64,000 nt of DNA from Aquimarina sp. ERC-38. Lineage in GTDB: Bacteria > Bacteroidota > Bacteroidia > Flavobacteriales > Flavobacteriaceae. The notes under the pieces are model-generated. The model ran no database searches, was not told the origin of the DNA, and saw only the letters and a list, made by a program, of their open reading frames with translations. Of the stretch, positions 1-9,165 are shown piece after piece. The DNA lies in contig NZ_CP098511.1 in NCBI RefSeq assembly GCF_026222555.1, positions 1,593,501 through 1,657,500 of the forward strand. Direction: 5' to 3'. Positions within the stretch are counted from its first letter, which is position 1. The number at the start of each line of letters is the position of its first letter. The position numbers and the translations under genes are program-made.

Positions 1-602
1 TTATCAATAAACACTTTGGTGAACGAAGGAATTACCAGTCCGGGAATTACTAAAAATAAACTTGCCAAGATAATATAGGTAACACTCATCTCCGAACCTG
101 AAATACGAGAAAGTAAAGAAGATCGGAGGCTCTTTTTTTCATCAGCTTTTTCAAATACTTCATTAGGTTCAAAAGTCATGACTACCCCGGTAAATGCATC
201 GTCAAATTCTTCGTGGGTGACCTGGTACCTTCCCTGGGCGGGATCGTTTAAACACACTTTATTCTTGGTAAATCCTTCCAGGACTAAAAAGTGATTAAAA
301 TTCCAAAAAATAATGGCGGGTGCCTTTACTTTTTTTAGCTTTTCGATAGACTTAGCAAAACCCTTAGCTTCTAATCCGAATTGCCTTGCTGCTTTTAAGA
401 TATTAGTTGCTTTTAACCCATCCCGAGATACCCCGCAAGCTATTCTTAATTTTTCGAGGGGTACAAAACGTCCGTGGTACCCTAAAATAATACTTAATGC
501 CGCCGCCCCGCATTCTACAGCTTCCATCTGCAAAACCGTAGGCGTTTTTATCGGACGGGGTAGTTTTTCGGTCTTTGTATTTTTTTGTTTTATGTTAAAC
601 AT
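1..602 (-). CDS. NHLM-type ABC transporter with C39 peptidase domain (partial)
   Basis: This is the N-terminal 200 residues of a peptidase-containing ABC exporter; the rest lies beyond the left edge. My own translation of the minus strand gives a C39 peptidase domain with the [12 protein letters not shown] motif (catalytic Cys31), [11 protein letters not shown] (His104) and LNDPAQG (Asp120). The first membrane segment begins near residue 173. The wording of these motifs matches the NHLM bacteriocin-system transporter family, which cuts leader peptides after a Gly-Gly pair while exporting the core across the inner membrane. HlyD-like and TolC-like partners lie upstream, so a complete type I secretion route is present. 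The likely substrates are the Gly-Gly leader peptides at 22.6-25.1 kb and perhaps the small peptide at 9264. The 395-base gap to the HlyD gene is unusually long for one operon and is filled with repeats. Confidence 0.93.
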   Translation of the reverse strand, partial: MFNIKQKNTKTEKLPRPIKTPTVLQMEAVECGAAALSIILGYHGRFVPLEKLRIACGVSRDGLKATNILKAARQFGLEAKGFAKSIEKLKKVKAPAIIFWNFNHFLVLEGFTKNKVCLNDPAQGRYQVTHEEFDDAFTGVVMTFEPNEVFEKADEKKSLRSSLLSRISGSEMSVTYIILASLFLVIPGLVIPSFTKVFID

Positions 603-623
603 GATGCGGTTTTTTAGTTGAAT

Positions 624-925
624 AGTCATTAGGCACTAGGCAAAAGTGTTGTTTGGGTTATTTAGTTATTATGTTATTAAGTTGTTTTTGAATTCATAAT
701 TCTACATTTATAACTAGTCTATGGTGGACTAGCCATTAGCCACTAGGCAAAAGTGTTGTTTGGGTTATTTAGTTACTATGTTATTAAGTTGTTTTTAATT
801 CATAATTCTGCACTTATAACTAGTTTGTGGTGGACTGGCTAAAAGCCACTAGGTAAAAGTGTTGTTTGGGTTACTTTGTTGTTTTTAAACTCTAAATTTT
901 ACATTCATAATTAACGAACTTGTTT
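624..925. repeat. Tandem intergenic repeat, about 106 bases, nearly three copies
   Basis: Three imperfect copies start at 624, 731 and 837, so the period is 106-107 bases. Each opens with a form of CCACTAGGCAAAAGTGTT and continues with GTTTGGGTTA. Copies 1 and 2 are nearly identical over their whole length; copy 3 has lost an internal part and diverges at its end. No reading frame is conserved. The array fills most of the 603-997 gap between the HlyD and ABC genes. Related single copies occur at 4789-4932 and 25220-25311, so this is a dispersed family. Confidence 0.85.
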
Positions 926-997
926 CCACTATAAAATCTAACATCTATTAGTGAGCAAAGCGAACGGTCTAACATCTAGCAGCGCAGTGGTCTCACC

Positions 998-2260
998 CTA
1001 ATATAAATCAAAGAACTTTTTTAATGCGGGGACTACGATGGCGGCCGGGGGTTCGGTTTTTACGGTTATTTTACCTAAGCAACTGGTTCCTTCGTTAATT
1101 ACTAGATCCGGACCCTGGGCAGAAGTCCATTTGAATCCGCTAAAGGAAGTAGTGTCCTTCTCAAATTCGACAAATACTTCAAATGGCGCTCCCATAGCCA
1201 ACAACCCCTGTACCAATTGATCATTTTTTACGGAGGTCATCATTCCCTTTTGGGTAATTGGAAAATCCGAAACGTAGGTAACTTTTCCTTTCATAAACCC
1301 GTGTTCCTGGGGTTGTACGGTCGAAGGAACTACCAGGGCTTCCATTCCAACTTTAATCTTTTTCCCATCCTGTGAAGGGATGTAAAGTACGCCTCTTAGT
1401 TTGTCATTATTTGACTTTACAAAGTTTTTCAATTTGCACAATGGCGAACCTTGCCCTACCATAATTCCGGCATCAGTTAATAATTCGACAACCTGCCCGT
1501 TGTAAGGACTTTTAATTTCTGTTTGAATTGTATAACGTTCATTCAATTGTTCTAATTTACGTTCGGCTTCAGCAATGCGTTGTTTTTGATTAGTAATACG
1601 TTGTTCAAGGTCAAAACCTAAATTTAATTGTTGACTGGATGCCTGAACCCGTTGTGCTTTTAACGATTCAATGCTATTTTTTGCATTCTCAATTTGTTGT
1701 TTGGTATTGACAACCTGTGATCGGGTTAATAGTCCTTGTTTCAGTAAATCATTTTCGGTTTTTAACTGATTTTTTAAGAAAGACAAGTTTTTACGTTGTG
1801 TTTCTATTTGTAGGTCAATACTGGAACGTTGTTGTTTAATCAATTCCCCCTGAATACGAGAATCTTGATTTCCATAAGACAATAATTGTTCTAACTCATA
1901 TTTGCGCTCGGTGATGGCAACTTGTGCTTCTTCGATCTGTTGTTGCAATTCCGGTTGTTCAATGATGGCAACGACATCTCCTTCCTTAATTTCGTCTCCT
2001 ATACTTACTTTTAAGTTTATTAACTGGCCCTGGGATGTAGAAACAATTTCGTGTATTTCTCCACCTAATAAAACACCCGTTACATTTAATTTGGTTTTTA
2101 CCCGGCCTATAAATGACCAACTGATTCCGGTAGCAAGGATCAATAAAATGGTTACCAGAGAAATCCAGGCTTTGGTTCCCGTAATTTTAATGAGTTGGTC
2201 GAGTTTCTCCGGAGTGGAGAGTTTTTCTAATGCTGCTTTTCTAAAAAATCCTGCTGCCAT
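998..2260 (-). CDS. HlyD-family (NHLM system) secretion adaptor protein
   Basis: This is a 420-residue periplasmic adaptor that links the inner membrane ABC exporter to the outer membrane channel. A short cytoplasmic N-terminus is followed by one membrane helix at about residues 32-52, a split lipoyl/barrel region (around GEIHEIVSTSQGQLINLKV), a long coiled coil at about 105-250, and a beta-rich C-terminal part. This order and length fit the secretion proteins of NHLM bacteriocin systems. It starts 18 bases after the TolC-like gene stops, so the two are probably co-transcribed. The C39 ABC transporter follows after the repeat-filled gap. Family membership is clear. The assignment to peptide export rests on the neighbouring C39 transporter and NHLP precursors. 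Confidence 0.93.
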   Translation of the reverse strand: MAAGFFRKAALEKLSTPEKLDQLIKITGTKAWISLVTILLILATGISWSFIGRVKTKLNVTGVLLGGEIHEIVSTSQGQLINLKVSIGDEIKEGDVVAIIEQPELQQQIEEAQVAITERKYELEQLLSYGNQDSRIQGELIKQQRSSIDLQIETQRKNLSFLKNQLKTENDLLKQGLLTRSQVVNTKQQIENAKNSIESLKAQRVQASSQQLNLGFDLEQRITNQKQRIAEAERKLEQLNERYTIQTEIKSPYNGQVVELLTDAGIMVGQGSPLCKLKNFVKSNNDKLRGVLYIPSQDGKKIKVGMEALVVPSTVQPQEHGFMKGKVTYVSDFPITQKGMMTSVKNDQLVQGLLAMGAPFEVFVEFEKDTTSFSGFKWTSAQGPDLVINEGTSCLGKITVKTEPPAAIVVPALKKFFDLY

Positions 2261-2278
2261 AATGTTATTTTTTACGAG

Positions 2279-3919
2279 TTATGTTTTTGGAACAGTGTAA
2301 TACTGTTGTTTTGAAATAATTGGAGTATTAACGGAATCAGTAAATGCTACTAAGGTTCCGGTTTCATACCTAAGGTTAGCAATGGCTACGGCAAATTGTA
2401 GCTGTGCCTGTTGGTATTCCAGTTGGGCAAAAGTGAGCCGTTCCTGAAATAGGATTAAATTTAGGAGGGTGGTTAATCCGTTTTTAAATTTAATCTGTTC
2501 GTTTGTAAATACTTCCTGTGAATAGGTAAGAGTTTCTTTAGCTTTCTTTAAGATAGAAGCGGAATTCTCTACGTTAGTCACAGCAATATTCACATTTAAA
2601 CTAATATTTCGCTCCAGGTTATCGGTAGCAATTTCCTGGTTATCTAAAGCTGTTTTCTGCTGAAGGTAAGTACCTCTGGCGGTTTGATTTAGAATAGGAA
2701 GTGAAAGGTTTAACCGAACCCCTACGGTATAATTACTACCATCTTTATTCGTAATCGCTGAAAATGCCCGATCGATTCCATTGCCAAAATTTGTACCTCC
2801 GTATGAAACAAAACCGGTAAGGTTTAGTTCCGGATTGCGATTGTTTGCGGCTAAGCGTACTTGTTTCATCAAAGCTTCTTTTTCTTTTTGAAAAGCTTGT
2901 AAATCATTACGGTTGATAAGTGCCTGTTCTAGTAATTTATCTTTTAGTAAAGCACCGTCTACTCCTGATGTGCTAATTTCCGGGAAGGTATTTAAAGGAA
3001 TACTTAAGGCTTCACTTTCGGTTTCATTGAGTCCTACGGCTCGTCCCAGGTTAATTTTAGAATTTTGAAAGTTTTGAAACGCAGTATTCGTTAAACGTTG
3101 TTGATTAGCAAGGTCGGCTTGAATTTGTACCAGGTCTCCGGCTGGTTTTTTATCTGCTTTAACTAATTCTTTAGTAATCCGAAGTACGTTAGCCACCCGA
3201 TCTTCATTCTCTTTATAAATTAACCAGTTTTGAAAGGCTGCGGTGTATTGCCAGTAGGCTACGGCAATTTGCAGTAATTGAAAGGCACTCTCATTTTGAT
3301 AATTATTTTGTACGCTTTCCGAACGAAGGATAGCCGCTTTTTCCAGTGCCGTAGCTACTTTAATCCCACTTCCTCGTAATAAAGGCTGAGTAAGCGCTAA
3401 GGTAGAAGAGAAAGTATGGTTGGATAAGAAGGGTCGTACGTTTTGATTGAACTGGTTTAAAGGAAAATTATTAGCTACATCGGCATAATCTACGTTTAAG
3501 GTAGAAAAAAGTCCGTTTCTGAATGTTTTTTGTAAACCTAATGTAAAATCAATGGTTTCAGTTTCAATTAGGTTATTATCTATTAGTTCATTTCTTGGAT
3601 CCTGGTCAAATAGGTTAGACCGGTTATCCTGATACGAAATGCCTGAAAGAAAAACCGGGTTAAAAACACCTTGTTGAATTTGAATACCTCCTTCGGCACT
3701 TAGTATTTGATTTTTGTTTTGAAGGAGGATTGGATTGATGCCTAAAGCTTTGTTCGAAAGTTCTACCAGGTCACAGGGAATCTCATTTTGTGCTACGAGA
3801 GTTTGTAGGCTTGTAATTAGTAGACTAATTAGGGTTACTAAATAAAGAAAATTTTGTTTTTTACAATGCTTTTTAACTAAAGTCAAACCTGAGTATATCA
3901 AAGGATTTAACTCATTCAT
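2279..3919 (-). CDS. TolC-like outer membrane efflux protein
   Basis: This is an outer membrane channel of the TolC family, about 546 residues from the chosen start. After a hydrophobic signal segment ending near SLQTLVAQ come the two long alpha-helical repeat halves typical of the family, with GVRLNLSLPILNQTARG near the second half. It should complete the tripartite export system with the HlyD and ABC proteins. The reading frame stays open up to an ATG at 4027. However, the extra 36 codons contain an inverted, repeat-like stretch (CTGAGCTTAGTCGAAGAG and a partner CCCTTCAGTAAACTCAGG) and no signal peptide features, so I prefer the ATG at 3919. The 4027 start would lie only 9 bases after the cyclic-nucleotide-binding gene and cannot be excluded. 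Confidence 0.88.
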   Translation of the reverse strand: MNELNPLIYSGLTLVKKHCKKQNFLYLVTLISLLITSLQTLVAQNEIPCDLVELSNKALGINPILLQNKNQILSAEGGIQIQQGVFNPVFLSGISYQDNRSNLFDQDPRNELIDNNLIETETIDFTLGLQKTFRNGLFSTLNVDYADVANNFPLNQFNQNVRPFLSNHTFSSTLALTQPLLRGSGIKVATALEKAAILRSESVQNNYQNESAFQLLQIAVAYWQYTAAFQNWLIYKENEDRVANVLRITKELVKADKKPAGDLVQIQADLANQQRLTNTAFQNFQNSKINLGRAVGLNETESEALSIPLNTFPEISTSGVDGALLKDKLLEQALINRNDLQAFQKEKEALMKQVRLAANNRNPELNLTGFVSYGGTNFGNGIDRAFSAITNKDGSNYTVGVRLNLSLPILNQTARGTYLQQKTALDNQEIATDNLERNISLNVNIAVTNVENSASILKKAKETLTYSQEVFTNEQIKFKNGLTTLLNLILFQERLTFAQLEYQQAQLQFAVAIANLRYETGTLVAFTDSVNTPIISKQQYYTVPKT

Positions 3920-4036
3920 TAGAACCTGTCCTGAGTTTACTGAAGGGCTTGACTCTTCGACTAAGCTCAGAGTACATGTAGAGTTCTTAAAAGAGTTGAT
4001 ATTATATGTGTTTTGATGGCGGTACATGCTGTTACT

Positions 4037-4549
4037 TTAGATTTCGGAGAATTTATGTAGGATTTGGCTAAACCTGGCTCCGGCTTGAGAGATGCCTTCC
4101 ATCACATTAGTATCAATCCGGTCTTCTTCTTCGGGAGATCCGAAACCTAACTGACTGGTAGTTTTTCGTAACCGGTCAGATAAAAATAAAGCTAAAGAAT
4201 AGTAAAAGTTGGCCTTAAAAGTCGGATCTTTTTCCAGGCGTTCGGTTACTAGTTTTTTTGAAATACTATAAATTTCACAATCTTCAGAAGCAATTACATT
4301 AACAGCAGGAGGACGGGCTTCTAAAAAGGACATTTCACCTACAATTTCACCCGGACCGATGGTAGCAATGACTTTATCCTGATCCCGGATGGTTAATTCA
4401 CCGGAAAGGATGATATACAAATCTTCAGGAGCTTCGCCTTTATGAATTAAAAAATCTTGTTCGGAAATTTGAAGTTTTTGTCCGTTTCGGATCATCCATT
4501 CGATATCCAAGTCGGTCAGATGCCCTAATAAAAAAAGAACCTTTTTCAT
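4037..4549 (-). CDS. Cyclic-nucleotide-binding domain protein
   Basis: This is a single-domain protein of about 170 residues with a CRP/FNR-type beta-barrel. The pattern LYIILSGELTI, then ATIGPGEIVGEMSFLEARPPAVNV, then a C-terminal helix, is the usual cyclic nucleotide pocket. The sequence has GEMSFLEARPPA where cAMP binders have GE and RTA motifs, so ligand binding is plausible but not certain. No DNA-binding helix-turn-helix follows. It is the first gene of the minus-strand exporter operon, just before TolC. In other NHLM and cyanobacterial peptide exporters a similar domain is fused to the ABC transporter, so a gating or regulatory role in export is likely. The start at 4549 (MKKVLFLLG) was preferred to an ATG eight codons upstream. 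Confidence 0.85.
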   Translation of the reverse strand: MKKVLFLLGHLTDLDIEWMIRNGQKLQISEQDFLIHKGEAPEDLYIILSGELTIRDQDKVIATIGPGEIVGEMSFLEARPPAVNVIASEDCEIYSISKKLVTERLEKDPTFKANFYYSLALFLSDRLRKTTSQLGFGSPEEEDRIDTNVMEGISQAGARFSQILHKFSEI

Positions 4550-4788
4550 ATGTTTGTAATTATTATTTCTCAATAGTCATATAGAACCTTTAGTAACTAA
4601 ATAATTGTAGGTGACGTAAAATGAATTATCTAATTAAGTGGTTTCATATACATTGGAATTAGAAACTGCTATTGTTTGTGATAGTGCTAAAGTAGAGCAC
4701 TAAGGAACTATAAAACTGACATAGTTACGGAGAGAACTGCCGGGTTCCCCCGGAGGGGGAGGTTATCTGTTATTGAGTTATCAAGTTG

Positions 4789-4932
4789 ACTAGCCACTAG
4801 CCACTAGCCAGAAGCTAGAAGTGGGAAGTACTGAGTTACTTGTAATTGGGTTATTAAGTTGTTTCTGTAGTTTAAGCCACTAGCCACTGGGCAAAAGCTA
4901 AAAGCTTTTTTAGATTTTTGTTACTTGTTATT
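4789..4932. repeat. Dispersed CCACTAGCCA-type repeat
   Basis: This stretch reads TAGCCACTAGCCACTAGCCA and then GGGTTATTAAGTTGTTTCTG and AAGCCACTAGCCACTGGGCA. It shares the word order of the tandem repeat at 624-925 and of the copy at 25220-25311. It lies in the 900-base gene-free stretch 4550-5452 between the exporter operon and the AraC-type regulator. I see no protein-coding signal in that stretch; it also holds the palindrome at 5191. Confidence 0.7.
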
Positions 4933-5190
4933 AAGCTATTTGCTCTAAGAATGGTTGTATCGTTACTAAGAGAACAGTTGAAGTTGCCAGCTTTTTTGAA
5001 AAGTAGGTAAACTAAGGTCGATTTTCTGAATTAGCAATAACCAATTATTGCAACTGCTTTGTGTTGATTTGCTAAGTTTTGGAGTTCTTTTTGAGCTACC
5101 TTGACCTTTATGTTTTAATTTCTTAAAATATAGAAATTAATTCTGAGATTGTTAGATTTGATCATAGTTTAAACGATTTTTAGATAGCGA

Positions 5191-5221
5191 GACCCCAAAG
5201 GTTTTTAAAACCTTTGGGGTC
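5191..5221. terminator. Perfect 15-base-arm palindrome, possible terminator
   Basis: The arms GACCCCAAAGGTTTT and AAAACCTTTGGGGTC are exact inverted copies separated by one base. It lies downstream of the AraC-type regulator (minus strand). There is only a short T-run on the plus side and none on the minus side, so it may be a terminator with a weak tail or another hairpin element. Confidence 0.55.
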
Positions 5222-5452
5222 TTTCCGGTTACATAATTTTACTTTTGTTTTTATTTGAAATTAAATTGTCCTATCCCTAACTCCGCCTTGACCGGATGAG
5301 CAAGCTCTTGTAAGTAGTTGAAGGTAATAGAAGGAGGGAGCTAATTAAGCCATTATTTTTATTTGCAAGAAGTGCTTTAGTCGTGGCATCTTTTTGTTGG
5401 GCAGCATCCCCTCCTGCATCTTCTTCGAAGGGGATGATAATTCTAGTTGCAA

Positions 5453-6136
5453 TTACCTCCTAATTGTCAAAAGTTCTTTTGGGGTGGTTTTGTATTGTTG
5501 GTTAAAAATTTTAGAGAAATAATGAGTGTCTGAAAAGCCCACGGCATATGCAATTTCCGAAAGGGTATCGTACGTATAATTATCTAATAATTCTTTGGCT
5601 TTATGTAATTTTAAAATACGGATATATTTATTTGGGGTTAGGTGTAAGAGATGTTTGATTTTACGGTGTAACTGACGTTCGCTGATAGCGAGTTGATAAG
5701 AAATCTCCGTTAAGTTTAATTGGTTGCTATTACTTTTTTGAAACACCTCTTGTTCAAACTGGTACAACCATTGCCGATCCGATTTGGAGATACGATTCGT
5801 ATCCAGGTGGTTTCTACAGAGAAGTTGTACATGCTCATTGTTTTCGTAGATTTTGAAAAGAATGGGGGTAGTGGTATCTGAAATCCGTATTGCTTTGGAT
5901 TCGATGTTGGTAAGTACCTTTTCAATTAGGATTTTAATCTCTTTGCTATTAGAAAAAATAATTTCTGCGGATTGTCGCCTATGGATTTCTGTTGTTGAAA
6001 GGGAACTAGTCTCAGAACTAGCTTCCATAATGGATTGTAACGGGAGTTGAATACTTCCCAGGATTTGTTGTAATACATCCGGGGCATTCCAGTCAATTTT
6101 TAGTTTTTCTAAGGTGTTTGTGCTTGGTGTGTTCAT
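5453..6136 (-). CDS. AraC-family transcriptional regulator
   Basis: This is a cytoplasmic protein of about 227 residues from the chosen start. The C-terminal 100 residues form an AraC helix-turn-helix pair (ISYQLAISERQLHRKIKHLL, then EIAYAVGFSDTHYFSKIFNQ), ending close to the stop. The N-terminal half (LQQILGSIQLPLQSIME and then SAEIIFSNSKEIKILIEKVL) resembles the dimerisation helices of a histidine kinase without the phospho-accepting histidine motif. The protein therefore looks like a stripped-down relative of a hybrid two-component regulator. It sits upstream of, and in the same direction as, the peptide exporter operon, so it may control it; that is inferred from position only. The start at 6136 was chosen over a 12-codon longer form because it opens at a more typical N-terminus. 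Confidence 0.85.
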   Translation of the reverse strand: MNTPSTNTLEKLKIDWNAPDVLQQILGSIQLPLQSIMEASSETSSLSTTEIHRRQSAEIIFSNSKEIKILIEKVLTNIESKAIRISDTTTPILFKIYENNEHVQLLCRNHLDTNRISKSDRQWLYQFEQEVFQKSNSNQLNLTEISYQLAISERQLHRKIKHLLHLTPNKYIRILKLHKAKELLDNYTYDTLSEIAYAVGFSDTHYFSKIFNQQYKTTPKELLTIRR

Positions 6137-6801
6137 AGTATGCTGTTCGTTTTTTCCTATTCCCCGACCCATGCCTTCCTCTTATACCTCATCGGAGGCT
6201 GGAAGGAAAGGGGGGTGAATAAATCTGATTGATGAATGATTAAAATGCTGATTTGGCATTTATGTTGATTTCCTGTTCCCTTGTAATTTCTACTTTCCTA
6301 GGATGTCGTTATTTCGACAAGGTAAGAAGCAGAGTAAATAGGTTTTATTTTGTGTTTGCATCCCCCCGAACAGCAAAGCCCGGAAGAATGCTACACAAAA
6401 AACTCAACCTCTAATTTGTCCTATCCCCCGGCCCCTTTCCGGAAGTAAGGGGAGTAAATTTTCGTACCTTGTTGGAAGCAAGAGGCCGGGGGAAGATTGT
6501 TAATATGCTGATTAGGCATTTTGTTGTTTTTTGATTGTTGTTGATTAGACAATTTGATGAATGACCTCATTTTTAATTTATACTATTAATCTGCCCTAAT
6601 TGAATGAGTAGATGAATGCCTTCTATAAAATATTATAATAACAAAGAATCCAGGCAACCGTTACAAAGTTGGGATAGATAGCTTATACAATTATAAATAC
6701 ATTCTGATAAAAAATAAAGCATGTGTTTTTGTTTGTAAGTGTTGTTAGTGATCTGTGACAAATATGTAATAGAAACTAGGGTTTTGCAACCAAAGCTTGT
6801 C

Positions 6802-6842
6802 CGGATTCGTGAATTTGGACACCCGAATTCGCGAATTTGGAC
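6802..6842. repeat. Direct repeat pair with 22-base spacing, possible operator
   Basis: CGGATTCGTGAATTTGGAC (6802-6820) and CGAATTCGCGAATTTGGAC (6824-6842) match at 17 of 19 positions. Their starts are 22 bases apart, which places both on the same face of the helix. The second contains the palindrome AATTCGCGAATT. They lie in the 1.26 kb gene-free stretch 6137-7394, which otherwise shows AT-rich DNA, a C-rich and G-rich pair of arms (CCCCCGGCC near 6425 and GGCCGGGGG near 6484) and no convincing gene. Confidence 0.5.
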
Positions 6843-7348
6843 TACAACTTTTATGTTTAATTATATTGATAATTAGCGATTTATATAAGTAAACTAAGTT
6901 GGTAACCCTACTTACAGCTATTTGCAGTAAAAAATTAATCAAAAACCTTTTTATTGGACTAAAATTTATTTTACGGCCACTGCTTTTTGTAAATTTTGTA
7001 CAAGTATTTAAATAAAGCATACTATTTTTTTTAAGTGTTATTAAAAAGCGAGTTCTCTATATAAACTAGATCTATTTTAGGTATCTGTTAAAACTAACTG
7101 GAACTTAGAGAATTCTACGCCTGTATGTTGCGGTTTTACAGTATAATGTTTTAATTTGCAACCACGTAAATACTTTCCCCAATCAATTATGATTATTTAC
7201 GGATAATTGATAGTTTAAACTATTTGCCATAAGTGTTATTAAAGAACTATACATGCCGTTACTATTTTTAAAATTTGAATTTGTTTACAATTTGCTTCTG
7301 GACAAATATTGGTTGGAAATTGGGGGTTTGCAAGGGGTAGTAATGATG

Positions 7349-7363
7349 ATTCTGGAATTTCGA
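7349..7363 (+). promoter_or_regulatory. Shared 15-base motif upstream of TPR-AraC regulator
   Basis: ATTCTGGAATTTCGA occurs here, 32 bases before the start codon of the TPR-AraC regulator, and again identically at 9166-9180, upstream of the Gly-Gly peptide gene. An identical 15-mer before both a regulator and its neighbour is suggestive of a common binding site, perhaps for the regulator itself. Function is inferred. Confidence 0.5.
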
Positions 7364-7394
7364 TAAAGTAATTCGAGAATTGTCTTATTAATAT

Positions 7395-9152
7395 ATGAAA
7401 TTTAAATATTTGATTTTTAATAAGTTAATAAGGGTTTTTTTAATTGAAGTCGCTGTCAGCTATTTTGTAATTTTTTTCTTGTCATGTGAACAAGTAATTG
7501 GTCAGAATACTAAAATTCCAACTACTATACCTGACACATTAAAAAATTTAACCGATGAAGAACTATTACATCGAAATGAAAATTATTATTCAGATACAAT
7601 ATTATCAATTATTTACTTAAGGAGCTATTTGAAGAGAGCGATAGAGTCGTTTGATTCTATAAAAGTTGCAAGAGCTTATTTTAGACTAAATTTTTATGAA
7701 AATGATGATAAAATCAAATTATCCTATATTGATAGTTCTATATCTATTAGCAAAGATTTAAAGAATAAAGAGTATCCTCTATTAGCATATTCTAGCAAAG
7801 CTGGATTTTATTTTAATCGCTGGGATTATGAAAAAGCTTTGAAATATTATTTAATTACTTTAAAATATTCTAAAAAATACAAAGCAGATAATTTTACATT
7901 CCTTACTAAGTATAATATTGCCCTTATTAAAAGTAGAATAGGTAAACCTTTAGAAGCTTTAAATACATTTAAAGAATCTTTAAAATTTGAACATAAAAAA
8001 GGAATAAAGGATACTTTAGATTATATTTCTATACTTAGAGATATTTCTGAAATTTATCTAAATTTATCAAAACTTGATTCTGCAAATAGATATATTAGAA
8101 ATGCTAAAAATTTATTAGTGTTAAAGAAAAATTCGACTTTTTACGCTAGAATACAATTATTAGAAGCAATAAGTTTATACTATTCAAGAGAATACGACAA
8201 ATCCATAAATTTAATTAATGAAATTTTAGAGCGTATATCTTTATATGAAGATAAAACCGATTTGGTTAAAGCTTATACCTATTTAGGTAATAATAGTAAT
8301 AAAATAGCTGATGAAAAAACAGCTTTTAAAAACTATGTTAAGGTTGACTCAATATTTATGACTTCAGGTGTAGCGATTCCCGAAATGAGAGATAGTTATA
8401 TTTATCTTATAAATCATTACAAATCAAATAGAAATTTAGATAAACAGCTTGAAAAAGTAGAGAAATTATTACTTTTTGATAGTATAATAGCTAATAGAAA
8501 ACTCAAAATTTCAAATCAATTATATGAAGATTTTGACACCCCTCAGTTTTTAGAGCAAAAAAATCGAATCATTGATAAAATAGAAAGAAGAAATTTTTTC
8601 TATAAAATAATCTTACCATTTCTTATTATAATATTATTAATATTATATTATTTATTTTATTCTAATTTTAGAAAGAAAAAGATTTATTATCAAAGATTTA
8701 CCGAGCTTCTTAAAGAAAAAAATAAAGAAAATGCTAACCCTGCTTTAAAAATCAAAGAAAAAATAGATAGTAAACTTCATATTAGTCCAAAAAAGGTTAG
8801 AGAGATTTCCGAAAAACTAAAATGCTTTGAAGAAAATAAGCAGTACCTAAAAAGCAATATTACTACAAATTCATTAGCAAAGGATTTTAAAACAAATACT
8901 AAATATCTATCTAAAATTATTTTGCGGGAATATGATAAAAAATTTGTGGATTATATTAATGATTTAAGAGTTGATTATGCTGTAGAGAAGCTTAAAACAA
9001 ATAAACTTTTCAATAATTATTCAATAAAATCAATCGCCAATGATGTTGGATTTAACAGTGCTGAATCATTTTCAAAAGCATTCTATAAAAGAAATAAAAT
9101 TTATCCATCTTATTTTATAAAACAAAATAAAAAGATACTGAATATTGATTAA
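7395..9152 (+). CDS. Membrane-anchored TPR-AraC transcriptional regulator
   Basis: This is a 585-residue protein of a type common in Flavobacteriia. A hydrophobic N-terminal segment (VAVSYFVIFFLSCEQVIGQ) directs a sensor region of tetratricopeptide-like helical repeats (about residues 50-385) outside the cytoplasm. One membrane helix at about 400-421 (KIILPFLIIILLILYYLFY) and a linker lead to a cytoplasmic AraC helix-turn-helix domain in the last 100 residues (SIKSIANDVGFNSAESFSKAF). Such proteins are thought to sense an extracytoplasmic signal and control nearby genes. Here the next genes are the small Gly-Gly peptide and its peptidases, and the shared 15-base motif before this gene and the peptide gene supports control of that unit. 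The gene is conspicuously AT-rich, even for this genome. Confidence 0.9.
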   Translation: MKFKYLIFNKLIRVFLIEVAVSYFVIFFLSCEQVIGQNTKIPTTIPDTLKNLTDEELLHRNENYYSDTILSIIYLRSYLKRAIESFDSIKVARAYFRLNFYENDDKIKLSYIDSSISISKDLKNKEYPLLAYSSKAGFYFNRWDYEKALKYYLITLKYSKKYKADNFTFLTKYNIALIKSRIGKPLEALNTFKESLKFEHKKGIKDTLDYISILRDISEIYLNLSKLDSANRYIRNAKNLLVLKKNSTFYARIQLLEAISLYYSREYDKSINLINEILERISLYEDKTDLVKAYTYLGNNSNKIADEKTAFKNYVKVDSIFMTSGVAIPEMRDSYIYLINHYKSNRNLDKQLEKVEKLLLFDSIIANRKLKISNQLYEDFDTPQFLEQKNRIIDKIERRNFFYKIILPFLIIILLILYYLFYSNFRKKKIYYQRFTELLKEKNKENANPALKIKEKIDSKLHISPKKVREISEKLKCFEENKQYLKSNITTNSLAKDFKTNTKYLSKIILREYDKKFVDYINDLRVDYAVEKLKTNKLFNNYSIKSIANDVGFNSAESFSKAFYKRNKIYPSYFIKQNKKILNID

Positions 9153-9165
9153 AATGTAACACGTA

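Noticed and set aside
313..621. A 102-codon plus-strand frame at the window start
   Set aside because: It lies opposite the C39 peptidase domain, whose catalytic motifs are clear on the minus strand.
624..925. The 106-base tandem repeat considered as a CRISPR array
   Set aside because: The units adjoin without unique spacers, the period is too long, and no cas genes are present.
6745..7020. A 91-codon frame on the minus strand in the gap before the TPR-AraC regulator
   Set aside because: The product is low in complexity for a real protein, matches no family, and runs through the direct repeat at 6802-6842; no promoter was seen.
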